A stretch of 37,071 nucleotides of DNA. It comes from Flavobacterium limnosediminis JC2902. Its GTDB lineage: Bacteria > Bacteroidota > Bacteroidia > Flavobacteriales > Flavobacteriaceae. This document shows positions 25,069 to 34,166 of the stretch, piece after piece (the first letter of the stretch is position 1; each line of letters begins with the position of its first letter). The notes beneath the pieces are model-generated. The model saw only the letters and a list, made by a program, of their open reading frames with translations. It made no database searches and was not told the DNA's origin. The stretch is taken from NCBI RefSeq assembly GCF_000498535.1, contig NZ_AVGG01000008.1, positions 1-37,071 on the forward strand. The letters are read 5' to 3'. Position numbers and translations under genes: made by a program.

Positions 25069-25671
25069 ATGAGTCTTTTCAGAAAATTTTTTGGCGCATC
25101 TTCAGAAGGATCCAGCGATGATAAGGAAGGCGATTTGAGTCCTTATCACCCGGAGCCCTCAATGCCCGTAGACGAACTTTTTACTTACAACTTCAAAAAA
25201 AACGGAGGTAAATTTCTCTATTGCGAAAACCTGAATGAGGTGCATGATAATTTCGAAAGTATTTTGGAGGAAAATGACTGGTTTGAAAAAGAAGCCATGT
25301 GTTTGGAACCGAAACTTTTCAGCCTGCTGGACGAGAATAAACTAAACTATACAAGTCCAAAGAACCCGACTTTTTTGTTAGCTTCCTGCGAAAATCTGAT
25401 TGCAGATGAAGGCTCTATATTGTTTTCATCAAATCAGATCAAACAGTACAAGCCTAACGATTTACCTTCCCATATAGTGATACTTGCAACCACAAGTCAG
25501 ATTATCGGTAACAAGAGCGACGGTTTACGTGAAATCAAAAAGAGATACGACAAAGAATACCCTACCAATATCACCACTTTTAAATATTTCGAAAAAGCAA
25601 AAGAAGAAGACTTCCTACAGTACGGAAGTTGTCCAAAAAACTTATATTTGCTGCTTTTAGAAGACTTATAG
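25069..25671 (+). CDS. LUD-domain (LutC/YkgG-like, DUF162) protein
   Basis: A 200-residue cytosolic protein of the LUD family. After a low-complexity N-terminus (SSEGSSDDKEGDLSP) the domain includes NGGKFLYCENLNEVHDNFES, TFLLASCENLIADEGSILFS and LPSHIVILATTSQIIG, the typical order of strands. Family members include LutC, a part of L-lactate oxidation, but no lutA or lutB lies nearby. Here it precedes cdsA and psd with a 1-base gap, so its job is likely linked to that operon or to another unknown step. Function cannot be assigned. Confidence 0.85.
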   Translation: MSLFRKFFGASSEGSSDDKEGDLSPYHPEPSMPVDELFTYNFKKNGGKFLYCENLNEVHDNFESILEENDWFEKEAMCLEPKLFSLLDENKLNYTSPKNPTFLLASCENLIADEGSILFSSNQIKQYKPNDLPSHIVILATTSQIIGNKSDGLREIKKRYDKEYPTNITTFKYFEKAKEEDFLQYGSCPKNLYLLLLEDL

Positions 25672-25672
25672 C

Positions 25673-26491
25673 ATGCATGAAAGTGTAACAAGGACCCTCT
25701 CAGGTTTATTTTATATTTTGCTTCTCGTTACAGCAACCTTATATTCTGAATACAGTTTTGTGCTGCTTTTCGGTTTGTTTATGCTTATTACGGTTTCAGA
25801 ATTCAGCAAATTGATCCATCTGAAACAAAACCTGCCTATTTTACTGGCACTTACAAGCTACATTCTCTTTTTTTTTGCTCCGAAAAACAGTCTAAAGACA
25901 GATCTTTTTCTCACACTTGCAGCACTTTTCGTATCAGTAAATCTGATCATGGATTTATTTGTTGAAAAAATCAAACCGAAATCGGATACCCTGTCCAAAT
26001 ATGTGAATCTCTTCGGCTACATCATTATCCCTTTTGTATTACTAATGAAAACGCCTTTTATAGGCGCTCATTTTAATCCGAAGATTATAATTGGTATTTT
26101 CATACTTATCTGGACCAATGATACTTTTGCCTATATCGTGGGTAAATCGTTTGGAAAACACAAACTTTTCGAGCGTATTTCCCCTAAAAAGACCATTGAA
26201 GGTTTTATAGGAGGATTGGTATTCACCATGATTGGCAGTTATGTACTGAGTTACTTCTTTACATTTTTTGCTCCCCTTACCTGGATTTGTACCGGTTTGA
26301 TTGTCGGACTGTTCGGTACTTTAGGCGATTTGATTGAATCCAAATTCAAACGTTCCGCAGGAGTAAAAGACAGCGGAAAGATAATGCCGGGCCACGGAGG
26401 TATTCTAGATCGATTAGATAGTGTTATATTTGCAATACCATTTCTTTATTTGTTTTATCAAATCTTAAACTATGTTCATACAATTTCATAA
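25673..26491 (+). CDS. cdsA: Phosphatidate cytidylyltransferase
   Basis: Makes CDP-diacylglycerol from phosphatidate and CTP, the entry point to all membrane phospholipids. A 272-residue integral membrane protein with about eight hydrophobic helices. The C-terminal signature is complete: SKFKRSAGVKDSGKIMPGHG followed by GILDRLDS, containing the Mg and CTP-binding Asp residues. It starts 1 base after the LUD gene stop (TAG C ATG) and overlaps psd by 20 bases, so translation is coupled. Confidence 0.96.
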   Translation: MHESVTRTLSGLFYILLLVTATLYSEYSFVLLFGLFMLITVSEFSKLIHLKQNLPILLALTSYILFFFAPKNSLKTDLFLTLAALFVSVNLIMDLFVEKIKPKSDTLSKYVNLFGYIIIPFVLLMKTPFIGAHFNPKIIIGIFILIWTNDTFAYIVGKSFGKHKLFERISPKKTIEGFIGGLVFTMIGSYVLSYFFTFFAPLTWICTGLIVGLFGTLGDLIESKFKRSAGVKDSGKIMPGHGGILDRLDSVIFAIPFLYLFYQILNYVHTIS

Positions 26492-27146
26492 GGAAGGCGC
26501 TAAAATTATTTTAGGAGCTACCATAGCGGCAACGGCTATCATTTTTTTAGCAGACTTTGCAGCAGAAAGTTCTGTAATAAATCATTGGCTGAAAGTGGTT
26601 GTTCAGGTCATTACGCTTTTTATGCTTATCATGGTCTTACAATTTTTCAGAAATCCAAAGAGGGTAACAGCTATAAACGACAATCATGTCATTGCCCCTG
26701 TAGACGGAAAAGTGGTGGTTATCGAGGAAGTTTTCGAGACGGAATATTTCAAGGACAAACGTCTGATGGTCTCTATTTTTATGTCGCCGATTAACGTGCA
26801 TGTAACGCGTTATGCCGTAAACGGATTGGTTAAATACAGCAAATATCATCCCGGAAAATATCTGGTTGCATGGCATCCGAAAGCGAGCGAAGAAAATGAA
26901 AGAACAACCGTAGTGGTTGAAAATCGCATATTCGGGGAAATTTTATACCGTCAGATCGCAGGTGCTTTGGCACGACGTATCGTAAACTATGCCAAAGAAG
27001 GAATGCAGGTAGTTCAGGGAACTGATGCCGGTTTCATTAAATTTGGCTCGAGAGTGGATTTATACTTACCTTTAGGTACTCAAATTAACGTAAAGCTTAA
27101 CGAAAAGGCTGTAGGTGGAAAAACAATCATTGCCATTAAACAATAA
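26472..27146 (+). CDS. psd: Phosphatidylserine decarboxylase (short, archaeal-type)
   Basis: Decarboxylates phosphatidylserine to phosphatidylethanolamine, the main Bacteroidota phospholipid. 224 residues, the short form. Two N-terminal hydrophobic segments (about 10-28 and 40-58) anchor it. APVDGKVV (75-82) and FMSPINVHVTRYAVNG (103-118) are conserved. In FGSR (191-194) the proenzyme is cut between Gly192 and Ser193 to form the pyruvoyl group of the small subunit. The substrate would be supplied by a phosphatidylserine synthase that acts on the CDP-diacylglycerol made by CdsA; that gene is not in this window. The next start codon follows its stop codon directly. Confidence 0.95.
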   Translation: MFIQFHKEGAKIILGATIAATAIIFLADFAAESSVINHWLKVVVQVITLFMLIMVLQFFRNPKRVTAINDNHVIAPVDGKVVVIEEVFETEYFKDKRLMVSIFMSPINVHVTRYAVNGLVKYSKYHPGKYLVAWHPKASEENERTTVVVENRIFGEILYRQIAGALARRIVNYAKEGMQVVQGTDAGFIKFGSRVDLYLPLGTQINVKLNEKAVGGKTIIAIKQ

Positions 27147-27428
27147 ATGGAGAAAGATTTAGACATCTTATTTGACGAGGCTTTTAAAAATGCCCAATTG
27201 ATTCAGCAATCTTCCGTTCCGATAGATTTGCAGTTGATATTGTACGGCCTCTACAAACAAGCCACTTCTGATGATTCTGACAGTTTTCATTTCCGACAGG
27301 AAACCCAAAACCTCCGCAGTGCTTTTAAGCTCAACGCCTGGATGCAGGTGAATCACTTAACAACTGAAGAAGCAAAAAAAAGATACATCGAGATTATCAA
27401 TAAACTCATGAAAGAACGAAATTTGTAA
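27147..27428 (+). CDS. Acyl-CoA-binding protein (ACBP)
   Basis: A 93-residue four-helix protein that binds long-chain acyl-CoA. LILYGLYKQATSDD (31-44) and LNAWMQVNHLTTEEAKKRYI (57-76) match the ACBP acyl-CoA-binding face, including the YKQAT tyrosine/lysine and the Asn-Ala-Trp turn. ACBPs are common in eukaryotes and patchy in bacteria. The gene begins on the base after the psd stop, so it belongs to the phospholipid operon, where it could buffer acyl-CoA for lipid synthesis. Confidence 0.9.
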   Translation: MEKDLDILFDEAFKNAQLIQQSSVPIDLQLILYGLYKQATSDDSDSFHFRQETQNLRSAFKLNAWMQVNHLTTEEAKKRYIEIINKLMKERNL

Positions 27429-27463
27429 GCAGATTTCGTTTTTTATTTTAAGACCTTTTACCA

Positions 27464-28249
27464 ATGAAAAAACAAAAAATTTTCCTTCTGGCTTTTGCCT
27501 TTTTAACCCTTTTTTCGTGCCGACAAAAAAACAATCTTGAAGAAGTAATCCAGATTCCAGAACCGGAAGCACAGGAAACGCAATCGGTTTACGGAAATCC
27601 CGCCGAAGTCAAAGCCGAAAAGGGAAAATTCAAAATGCGCGGACTTACCTATGCCTACAACGCATTGGAACCCTATATCGACGGAAAAACCATGGAACTC
27701 CACTATTCCCGTCATCATCTGAGTTATTGCAACAATTTAAACAAAGCCATAGCCGGAACTGATTATGAAAAATGGTCCCTGGAGGATATCCTGAAAAGTT
27801 CGGATCCGAACAATATGGAGATTCGTAATAATGCAGGAGGCTATTATAACCATAATTTGTATTGGGAAGTAATGGGACCAAAAGCCGGCGGACAACCAAA
27901 AGACAGCCTTGCACTGGCTATAAACAGGGATTTTGGATCATACGATGCTTTCAAAGCTCAATTCGTTGAGGCTGCCGGTAAACAATTTGGCTCGGGATGG
28001 GCTTGGCTTGTGATTGACAAAACCGGAAAGTTGGTTGTCGGAAGCACACAAAATCAAGACAATCCGCTTATGCCTGACATGCCGGTGAAAGGGATGCCCA
28101 TACTTGCACTTGATGTTTGGGAACACGCCTACTATCTGAAGTACCAGAACAAACGCGGTGAATACATTTCCGCATTTTTCAACGTGGTAAATTGGAATGT
28201 TGTAGAAAAAAAATACCTCGACGCCATGAAAAGGGTTGTCAAGCAATAA
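27464..28249 (+). CDS. Fe/Mn-family superoxide dismutase, lipoprotein
   Basis: Converts superoxide to oxygen and hydrogen peroxide. 261 residues, about 55 longer than cytosolic enzymes because of an N-terminal export part: the signal peptide ends LTLFSC (Cys19, lipobox), then a Glu/Gln-rich linker to about 50. Metal ligands are all present: His80 (MELHYSRHH), His130 (YYNHNLYW), Asp217 and His221 (DVWEHAYY). Gly126 in NNAGGYYNH and Gln198 in STQNQDNPLM are the pair typical of Mn-type enzymes; Fe-type ones place Gln at the first site. A lipidated enzyme would guard the periplasm or cell surface. It follows the ACBP gene by 35 bases; a terminator is at 28330-28377. Confidence 0.95.
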   Translation: MKKQKIFLLAFAFLTLFSCRQKNNLEEVIQIPEPEAQETQSVYGNPAEVKAEKGKFKMRGLTYAYNALEPYIDGKTMELHYSRHHLSYCNNLNKAIAGTDYEKWSLEDILKSSDPNNMEIRNNAGGYYNHNLYWEVMGPKAGGQPKDSLALAINRDFGSYDAFKAQFVEAAGKQFGSGWAWLVIDKTGKLVVGSTQNQDNPLMPDMPVKGMPILALDVWEHAYYLKYQNKRGEYISAFFNVVNWNVVEKKYLDAMKRVVKQ

Positions 28250-28329
28250 TATGGACGAAAGAATCTTCTCTAAAAAATGTACTTTCAAATATAAAATGGA
28301 GCAATTTTAATTACACCATGACTCCACCT

Positions 28330-28377
28330 AACCGGTCTGAAAAACACTTTACTCAGTTTTTTCAGACCGGTTTTTTA
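28330..28377 (+). terminator. Terminator of the LUD-cdsA-psd-ACBP-SOD operon
   Basis: AACCGGTCTGAAAAA (28330-28344) is the exact reverse complement of TTTTTCAGACCGGTT (28358-28372), followed by TTTT: a 15-bp stem. Confidence 0.88.
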
Positions 28378-28676
28378 TTTCGTATTTGAATTATGAAACC
28401 GTATACCAGTTTTTATTCACCACTACAATTCTGAAATATTCTACATAAGGTCAAAAAAAAACGACAAAAACACCTTCCTACAATACTCATAATCAGATTT
28501 TTAACATAATTTTTAGTAAATTTACTACACCCTGAAACTGCAAAAACAACCCAAGTAAGCATTGGTCTATTGGAGTGCTTTTTCAATTAAATAAGATATC
28601 TGTTTATCTGAAGTCTGAAGAATCTGATGGTCGTCCGTTACTTCTTCACAATTACTAACTTTAATAAGAAACTATT
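28378..28676. other. Gene-free stretch between the SOD terminator and the next gene
   Basis: About 300 bases without a credible ORF. It holds a near match to the -7 consensus (TAACTTTA, 28656-28663) 13 bases before the next start codon and a weak hairpin around 28558-28580. I see no repeat element or RNA gene here. Confidence 0.5.
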
Positions 28677-29168
28677 ATGAAAAATTTATTTTTGATTGCA
28701 GCGTTTGTATTTTCCTCTGTCACTTATGCACAATCCACCGCTAAAGAAGATGTTGAAGTCATACAGGGAATGTACGGTAAATCTAAAAAAGAACTGGTAA
28801 ACTCGTATATGGAAGTAAATGAAGCGCAGGCAGATGCTTTCTGGAAGATGTATGATGCCTATGAAGAAGAACGTAAAGCACTGGGAAAGAAAAGAATTGC
28901 ATTAATCAATGATTACATTACCAATTACGAAAAACTATCAAACGAAAAGGCTGATCAACTCGTAAAAGCAACGCTTAAAAACAATATGGAGTACGGAAAG
29001 CTGTATTCGAAATATTATGAAAAAATGAAAAAAGTCATTGGTGCGGTAAATGCGGCGAAGTTCATTCAGTTGGAACACGGGTTACAAACCGCAATCTTAT
29101 CCGAGACACAAAATGCAATTCCTTTCATTGGTGATATTGACCGTACCAAAAAGCATGAACACCATTAA
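28677..29168 (+). CDS. Secreted helical protein of unknown function
   Basis: A 163-residue exported protein. The signal peptide MKNLFLIAAFVFSSVTYAQ is clear and has no lipobox, so the mature protein is probably periplasmic. The rest is almost entirely charged amphipathic helix (ADAFWKMYDAYEEERKALGK; EKADQLVKATLKNNMEYGKL; YYEKMKKVIGAVNAAKFIQL) ending in a His-rich tail (KKHEHH). The overall pattern recalls Spy/CpxP-like periplasmic helical proteins, without their LTxxQ motif. The His-rich end could bind metal. It stands alone with its own terminator. Confidence 0.8.
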   Translation: MKNLFLIAAFVFSSVTYAQSTAKEDVEVIQGMYGKSKKELVNSYMEVNEAQADAFWKMYDAYEEERKALGKKRIALINDYITNYEKLSNEKADQLVKATLKNNMEYGKLYSKYYEKMKKVIGAVNAAKFIQLEHGLQTAILSETQNAIPFIGDIDRTKKHEHH

Positions 29169-29195
29169 TCAACACTGTTTTTAAAAAAAATACAT

Positions 29196-29227
29196 AAAAA
29201 ATCCCGGTTAAAAACCGGGATTTTTTT
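29196..29227. terminator. Bidirectional terminator before valS
   Basis: AAAAAATCCCGGTT (29196-29209) and AACCGGGATTTTTT (29213-29226) form a perfect 14-bp stem with a 3-base loop and A/T runs on both sides. It serves the helical-protein gene and, from the other strand, valS, whose stop codon is 24 bases away. Confidence 0.88.
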
Positions 29228-29250
29228 AAACACTTTTATATTCCTAAATT

Positions 29251-31881
29251 TTATTTCAAACTCATTAAACTCTGCTCAATAGTAGCTATTTTTGCCAAGG
29301 CATCCGCCTCTTTCTTACGTTCCATCTCGATTACTTTTTCAGGGGCCCCTGCTACGAATTTCTCATTAGACAGTTTTGCCTGAACCGATTTAAGGAAACC
29401 TATGTTGTAATTCAATTCCTCTGTCAATTTGGCAATTTCGGCATCGATATCGATATTTCCGGTAATCGGAATAAAATACTCGTTTGATTTCACACGGTAT
29501 GACAGTGCGCCGTCTACTTTTTCAGACACATATTCCAAAGCGGAAATGTTTCCTAATTTGGTAATTACCGAATCAAAGAAAGCTGACGCTTTTTCGTTGT
29601 TAACCACTTTTAATTCGATGGTATCCTTAAACGGAATATTCTTGTCTTTACGGATGGTTCTGATTCCTGAAATCACCTCTGCAGCAAAATCAAAATCAGC
29701 AATTAATTTATCGTTTGCAACTGTCATTTTTGGCCATTCCGCAACAATTAATGCCTGTTCCGGAGTTCTTTCAGCGATATGCTGCCAGATTTCCTCCGTC
29801 AAGAACGGCATGAACGGATGTAATAATTTAAGGTTCGTTTCCAACATTTCAATCGCTTTATTGAAAGTTGCTCGGTCAATCGGTTGCTGGTAACCCGGTT
29901 TAATCATTTCCAGGAACCATGAACAGAAATCATCCCAAACCAATTTGTAAGTCGCCATTAACGCATCGGAAATTCTGTATTTTTCGAAATTATCTTCGAT
30001 TTCCGCTAAGGTTCGTTGCAATTTCGCTTCGTACCATTCGATAGCCACTTTAGAAGATTCCGGTTGGGCGATATCAGCTACCTCCCACCCTCTTATCAAT
30101 CGGAAGGCGTTCCAGATTTTATTAGCGAAACCTTTTCCCTGGTTGCACAATTCTTCGTCGAACAAAATATCATTTCCTGCCGAAGCACTTAATAACAATC
30201 CGCAACGAACACCATCGGCACCGAATTTCTCGATCAATCCTAACGGTTCTGGTGAATTCCCAAGAGATTTCGACATTTTACGGCCTTGTTTATCACGAAC
30301 CAAACCTGTCAGATACACATTATTGAATGGTTTTTCACCAGCATATTCGTAACCGGCGATAATCATACGGGCCACCCAGAAGAATAAGATATCCGGACCG
30401 GTTACCAAATCGTTGGTTGGATAATAATATTTGAAATCTTCGTTTTCCGGATCCATGATGCCTCCAAAAACAGCCATTGGCCATAGCCATGACGAGAACC
30501 AGGTATCCAAAGCATCGGCATCCTGTTTTAAATCGGAAGCCAGTAACGAAGTGTTGCCTGTTTTTTGTTTTGCCAATTCTAATGCCGCTTCCGGAGTTTC
30601 CGCTACCACGAAATCCTCTTTTCCGTCACCGTAGAAATACGCCGGAATCTGCTGCCCCCACCATAACTGACGGGAAATGTTCCAATCACGGATATTTTCC
30701 AACCAATGACGGTACGTATTGTTGAAACGGGATGGATACAACTTCACTTCTTCCGTTTCCAAAACCGCTTTAATGGCAGGTTTTACCAAATCTTCCATTT
30801 TAAGGAACCACTGGTCGGATAATCTTGGTTCGATTACCGCTTTGGTTCTTTCGGAAGTTCCAACATTATTAACATGGTTTTCCACCTTCGCTAAAGCACC
30901 GATAGTTTCAAGTTCTTTCGAAATTTCTTCGCGAACCACAAAACGGTCTTTCCCCTCATAGTGCAATCCGAAACTGTTTAACGTAGCATCTTCATTGAAG
31001 ATATCGATGATTTCCAAATTGTGCTTTTCGCCTAAAGTTTTATCGTTAACATCATGCGCTGGAGTGACTTTTAAACATCCGGTTCCGAATTCCATGTCTA
31101 CATACTCATCGAAAATGATTGGAATCACTCGGTTACAGATAGGAACAATCGCGTTTTTCCCTTTTAAATGGAAATACCTTTCGTCTTCCGGATGGATACA
31201 GATGGCGGTGTCACCCAAAATCGTTTCCGGACGAGTCGTTGCGATAGTTACAAACTCTTGGCTTCCCTCAATCTGGTATTTTAAATGATATAATTTTCCC
31301 TGTCTTTCTTCGTAGACAACTTCTTCATCAGAAAGTGTGGTTTTTGCTTCCGGATCCCAGTTCACCATTCGGTAGCCTCTATAAATCAGCCCTTTGTTGT
31401 ATAAATCCACAAAAGAGCGGATTACAGATGCCGACATGTCAGGATCCATGGTAAATTTCGTTCGGTCCCAATCGCAAGAACAGCCTAACTGTTTTAACTG
31501 CTCAAGAATGGTTCCGCCGTATTTGTCGGTCCACTCCCAGGCATGTTTTAGGAATTCTTCGCGGGATAAATCGTTTTTATTGATTCCTTCCGCTTTTAAT
31601 TTGGCAACAACTTTCGCTTCGGTAGCAATGGAAGCGTGATCCGTTCCCGGTACCCAGCAAGCATTGAATCCTTTTAAACGGGCACGACGGATCAATACAT
31701 CCTGAATCGTGTTGTTAAGCATGTGGCCCATGTGTAAGACTCCGGTCACGTTGGGTGGCGGGATTACAATGGTATATGGTGTTCTGTGGTCTGGTGTGGA
31801 ATGAAAATAGTTGTTTTTCATCCAGTAGTCATACCACTTCTGCTCTGCTGCTTTTGCTTCAAATTGCGCCGGAATTGTCAT
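29251..31881 (-). CDS. valS: Valyl-tRNA synthetase
   Basis: Charges tRNA-Val with valine and edits misactivated threonine. 876 residues, typical of class I Val[16 protein letters not shown] (43-56) contains the HIGH motif as HMGH, and [11 protein letters not shown] near residue 535 is the KMSKS motif. The editing (CP1) domain includes the [12 protein letters not shown] segment. A C-terminal coiled coil ([20 protein letters not shown] and [20 protein letters not shown]) follows the anticodon-binding part. No clear -7 element is visible just upstream. Confidence 0.98.
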   Translation of the reverse strand: MTIPAQFEAKAAEQKWYDYWMKNNYFHSTPDHRTPYTIVIPPPNVTGVLHMGHMLNNTIQDVLIRRARLKGFNACWVPGTDHASIATEAKVVAKLKAEGINKNDLSREEFLKHAWEWTDKYGGTILEQLKQLGCSCDWDRTKFTMDPDMSASVIRSFVDLYNKGLIYRGYRMVNWDPEAKTTLSDEEVVYEERQGKLYHLKYQIEGSQEFVTIATTRPETILGDTAICIHPEDERYFHLKGKNAIVPICNRVIPIIFDEYVDMEFGTGCLKVTPAHDVNDKTLGEKHNLEIIDIFNEDATLNSFGLHYEGKDRFVVREEISKELETIGALAKVENHVNNVGTSERTKAVIEPRLSDQWFLKMEDLVKPAIKAVLETEEVKLYPSRFNNTYRHWLENIRDWNISRQLWWGQQIPAYFYGDGKEDFVVAETPEAALELAKQKTGNTSLLASDLKQDADALDTWFSSWLWPMAVFGGIMDPENEDFKYYYPTNDLVTGPDILFFWVARMIIAGYEYAGEKPFNNVYLTGLVRDKQGRKMSKSLGNSPEPLGLIEKFGADGVRCGLLLSASAGNDILFDEELCNQGKGFANKIWNAFRLIRGWEVADIAQPESSKVAIEWYEAKLQRTLAEIEDNFEKYRISDALMATYKLVWDDFCSWFLEMIKPGYQQPIDRATFNKAIEMLETNLKLLHPFMPFLTEEIWQHIAERTPEQALIVAEWPKMTVANDKLIADFDFAAEVISGIRTIRKDKNIPFKDTIELKVVNNEKASAFFDSVITKLGNISALEYVSEKVDGALSYRVKSNEYFIPITGNIDIDAEIAKLTEELNYNIGFLKSVQAKLSNEKFVAGAPEKVIEMERKKEADALAKIATIEQSLMSLK

Positions 31882-31984
31882 ATCTGTTGATTCGGTTATT
31901 TGTTTATGCCACCTTGATTTCTTAAGGTATGCTTAATTTTACTGCTGTGTTTTTATTACTATCGTTTACAAAAATGCGAATAGT

Positions 31985-32110
31985 TTCCCAAATAGCCCCG
32001 ATGGCAGAGGAAATCCTTTTATTTTGTTACCTCTAACAAAATAAAAGATTGCAACGTACAGCGGGAAAACGGCCTGCTGAAATGCCTGAACATTCGCTTC
32101 CAAAAAACTT
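31985..32110 (+). repeat. Dispersed flavobacterial repeat, copy B
   Basis: TTTCCCAAATAGCCCCGATGGCAGAGGAAATCC, with GCAACGTACAGCGGGAA and CATTCGCTTCC, matches the blocks of copies A, C and D. Between them lies a perfect 14-bp stem, CTTTTATTTTGTTA (32016-32029) and TAACAAAATAAAAG (32034-32047), with loop CCTC. It is in the 355-base gap between valS and the DUF1573 gene; no gene is visible in this gap. Confidence 0.65.
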
Positions 32111-32181
32111 TGGTATGCTTTTTGTAAATATAACTGCAAAAATAGCTATAACTGAGCAAATAAAAAAAGTGAGTTAAATTA

Positions 32182-32212
32182 TTTGTTCGTTTATTAAAAC
32201 AACGTAATTTTA
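32182..32212 (+). promoter_or_regulatory. Promoter of the DUF1573 gene
   Basis: TTTG (32182-32185), then 19 bases, then TAATTTTA (32205-32212, one mismatch to TAnnTTTG). The -7 lies inside the palindrome CGTAATTTTACG (32203-32214). The start codon is 24 bases further. Confidence 0.6.
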
Positions 32213-32236
32213 CGATAACTATAAAAACTTGAAAAG

Positions 32237-32671
32237 ATGAAAAAATTATTAGGATTAGTTGCAATTTTAGCATTCAGCGTTGCATCTTACGCTCAAACGG
32301 GACCTAAAATCGAATTCAAAGCAAAAGACAACACCATTGATTACGGAACCGTTAACAGAGACTCTGACAACGGGATAAGAACTTTTGAGTTCACTAATAC
32401 CGGTGACGCTCCGTTAATCATCACTCATGTGCAATCCACTTGCGGATGTACCGTTCCAACTAAACCAACTGAACCGATTTTACCTGGAAAAACAGGAAAA
32501 ATTGAAGTAAAATACAACATGAATCCGGGTAAAATCTCAAAAACGATTACCGTGGAATCGAATGCTGTGAATTATGAAGGCGGTAAAGTGGCGCTTCGAA
32601 TTAAAGGAGAAGTGATTGTGAAAGAGGAGAAAAACGTGCTTCAAAAAGAAAAAGTAGGTCCGCAATCCTAA
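32237..32671 (+). CDS. DUF1573 (HYDIN/Ig-like) secreted protein
   Basis: A 144-residue exported protein: signal peptide MKKLLGLVAILAFSVASYAQ, then a single DUF1573 Ig-like domain (IDYGTVNRDSDNGIRTFEFT; PLIITHVQSTCGCTVP; PILPGKTGKIEVKYNMNPGK; SKTITVESNA). The STCGCTVP element is the hallmark of this family, in which two cysteines flank a glycine. Function is unknown; these small proteins are abundant in Bacteroidota envelopes. It has its own good promoter and a terminator, so it is monocistronic. Confidence 0.92.
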   Translation: MKKLLGLVAILAFSVASYAQTGPKIEFKAKDNTIDYGTVNRDSDNGIRTFEFTNTGDAPLIITHVQSTCGCTVPTKPTEPILPGKTGKIEVKYNMNPGKISKTITVESNAVNYEGGKVALRIKGEVIVKEEKNVLQKEKVGPQS

Positions 32672-32690
32672 ATTGTGTAACCGATAAGAT

Positions 32691-32722
32691 AAAAGTCCCT
32701 GTCAAAAGCAGGGATTTTTTTT
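32691..32722. terminator. Terminator between the DUF1573 and PDZ-protease genes
   Basis: TCCCTG (32696-32701) pairs with CAGGGA (32709-32714), with AAAA before and TTTTTTTT after; usable on both strands, though short. The T-run slightly overlaps the 3' end of the convergent protease gene. Confidence 0.7.
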
Positions 32723-34040
32723 ATAGCATTTTTTTGAGTTGGAATTTGAATTTCTTTACTATTCCGTTACGGTCAATTTCAATTTCAATGGTTTTACCGT
32801 CTTCCTCCTGAAGCATCTCATCTATCTTTTGCTTTGAGAGGTTACTCACATTTTTCCTGTTGATTTTAAGTAATTTATCACCGTGTTTCAAACCGGCAGT
32901 TTCGGCAGGGGAGTTTTTCCTTACGGAGGCAATCTCATAGGCCTGCTTTAATGTGAATTTATATTTAAGCGTACTGTTATCCAGAGCAATATCGTTTACG
33001 TTTAAAACATTTGTGGGGCTGTCGTCACGTATTTTATCCACTTCCTGTATCCATTGAACTCCACCATGCTGCACTTCAATACCGCTCATATTATAGTTAA
33101 ACGGATCATCATAATAACTGTTTTTCTTTAAATAAAGGTGCCCGCCGTTGTAATCCAAAAGAATTGTAAAACGTTTCAAAATACCTCCCCCCAAAGAACC
33201 GTTTCTTTCGGTGACTAACCGTAACTGCTTATAGGAAGCGGTATCGGGATAGGAAACCAGCGGTGATTTAAACTTAAATTCTGAAAACTCAAGCTCATCC
33301 AAACGCGATTTCTTACCATAAACAGTTCCTCCGACACCCTCGCCCAAAACATCCTCGAAATAATTTTCATTCGCTTTAATAACATCATTTTCAAACAACC
33401 ACAGGCCATCGCCCAAACCTGTATCAATCAGCAATTTCAAATCTACTTTATTGTTATCCAGCTTAGCGGTAACATTCAGATAAGCCCTGTCATTAACAAC
33501 AGTAATCGGTAAGGCCGTGAATGCTTTTAATTTTTTCATGTTCAGAATTTTTCTGTCTCTGTAAATGGTTACTCTTTTTTTCTTATAATCTATCTCGACA
33601 ACATTATTTTTAAAAAAAGAATACCCCAGAATACCATTCACAGGAATACCAATTCGGGATGAAAAATTAAGATTTTCATCCAAAATCACCAATAAATCAA
33701 ATTGATTGTTCCTGTATCCGTTTACAATTGCGGTATTCTTATCGGAATAAATACCCTCCGCCATTTCTTCATTCCCTAATCCGGAAATTTGAATTTTCTT
33801 GGTATTGTAAAGTTGTACGGTATCATTTTCGGGAAAACTGAAAATGAGGGACGGCTCTGAACCGGAATCCAAAAGCATGTTCAGCTTTGTACCGTTGATT
33901 TCGACAGGAATAATAACCATATTGTCCACAAAAGTGAACGGAATGACTATTTTATCCTTATCCGTTTCAAACTGAAAACCATTTTGTCCGAAAGCACATT
34001 TAAAGAGTAATAAAAAAAGGGCAAAAACAAACGTTCGCAT
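32721..34040 (-). CDS. Secreted aspartyl (retropepsin-like) protease with PDZ domain
   Basis: A 439-residue exported protein. The signal peptide MRTFVFALFLLLFKCAFGQ is followed by two retropepsin-like halves: LDSGSEPSLIF (57-67, Asp58) and LIDTGLGDGLW (204-214, Asp206), each with a DxG catalytic triplet and a downstream Gly-hydrophobic strand (NGILGYSFF; NGSLGGGIL). A C-terminal PDZ domain follows (about 350-439; VRKNSPAETAGLKHGDKLLK). The two-halves-in-one-chain layout resembles pepsin, though the sequence is of the bacterial retroviral-like group. Targets are unknown. It lies between the DUF1573 and aminotransferase genes and is transcribed away from the latter. Confidence 0.88.
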   Translation of the reverse strand: MRTFVFALFLLLFKCAFGQNGFQFETDKDKIVIPFTFVDNMVIIPVEINGTKLNMLLDSGSEPSLIFSFPENDTVQLYNTKKIQISGLGNEEMAEGIYSDKNTAIVNGYRNNQFDLLVILDENLNFSSRIGIPVNGILGYSFFKNNVVEIDYKKKRVTIYRDRKILNMKKLKAFTALPITVVNDRAYLNVTAKLDNNKVDLKLLIDTGLGDGLWLFENDVIKANENYFEDVLGEGVGGTVYGKKSRLDELEFSEFKFKSPLVSYPDTASYKQLRLVTERNGSLGGGILKRFTILLDYNGGHLYLKKNSYYDDPFNYNMSGIEVQHGGVQWIQEVDKIRDDSPTNVLNVNDIALDNSTLKYKFTLKQAYEIASVRKNSPAETAGLKHGDKLLKINRKNVSNLSKQKIDEMLQEEDGKTIEIEIDRNGIVKKFKFQLKKML

Positions 34041-34139
34041 ACTCTGACTTTTCTGAAAATTACTACATATTTATTTAATTTCCTAAAACTTTAAAAAATT
34101 AATAACAATTCAATTTACAATGTTTCTGAAAAATATCGC

Positions 34140-34147
34140 AAATTTGC
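34140..34147 (+). promoter_or_regulatory. Weak aminotransferase -7-like element
   Basis: AAATTTGC lies inside the palindrome GCAAATTTGC (34138-34147); read as CAAATTTG (34139-34146) it has one mismatch to TAnnTTTG, 20 bases before the start codon. Weak evidence. Confidence 0.3.
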
Positions 34148-34166
34148 ATATCAAAATAAACAACTC

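Noticed and set aside
32019..32273. 84-residue ORF on the minus strand between valS and the DUF1573 gene
   Set aside because: It runs through repeat copy B and into the DUF1573 start region antisense; no domain or signal.
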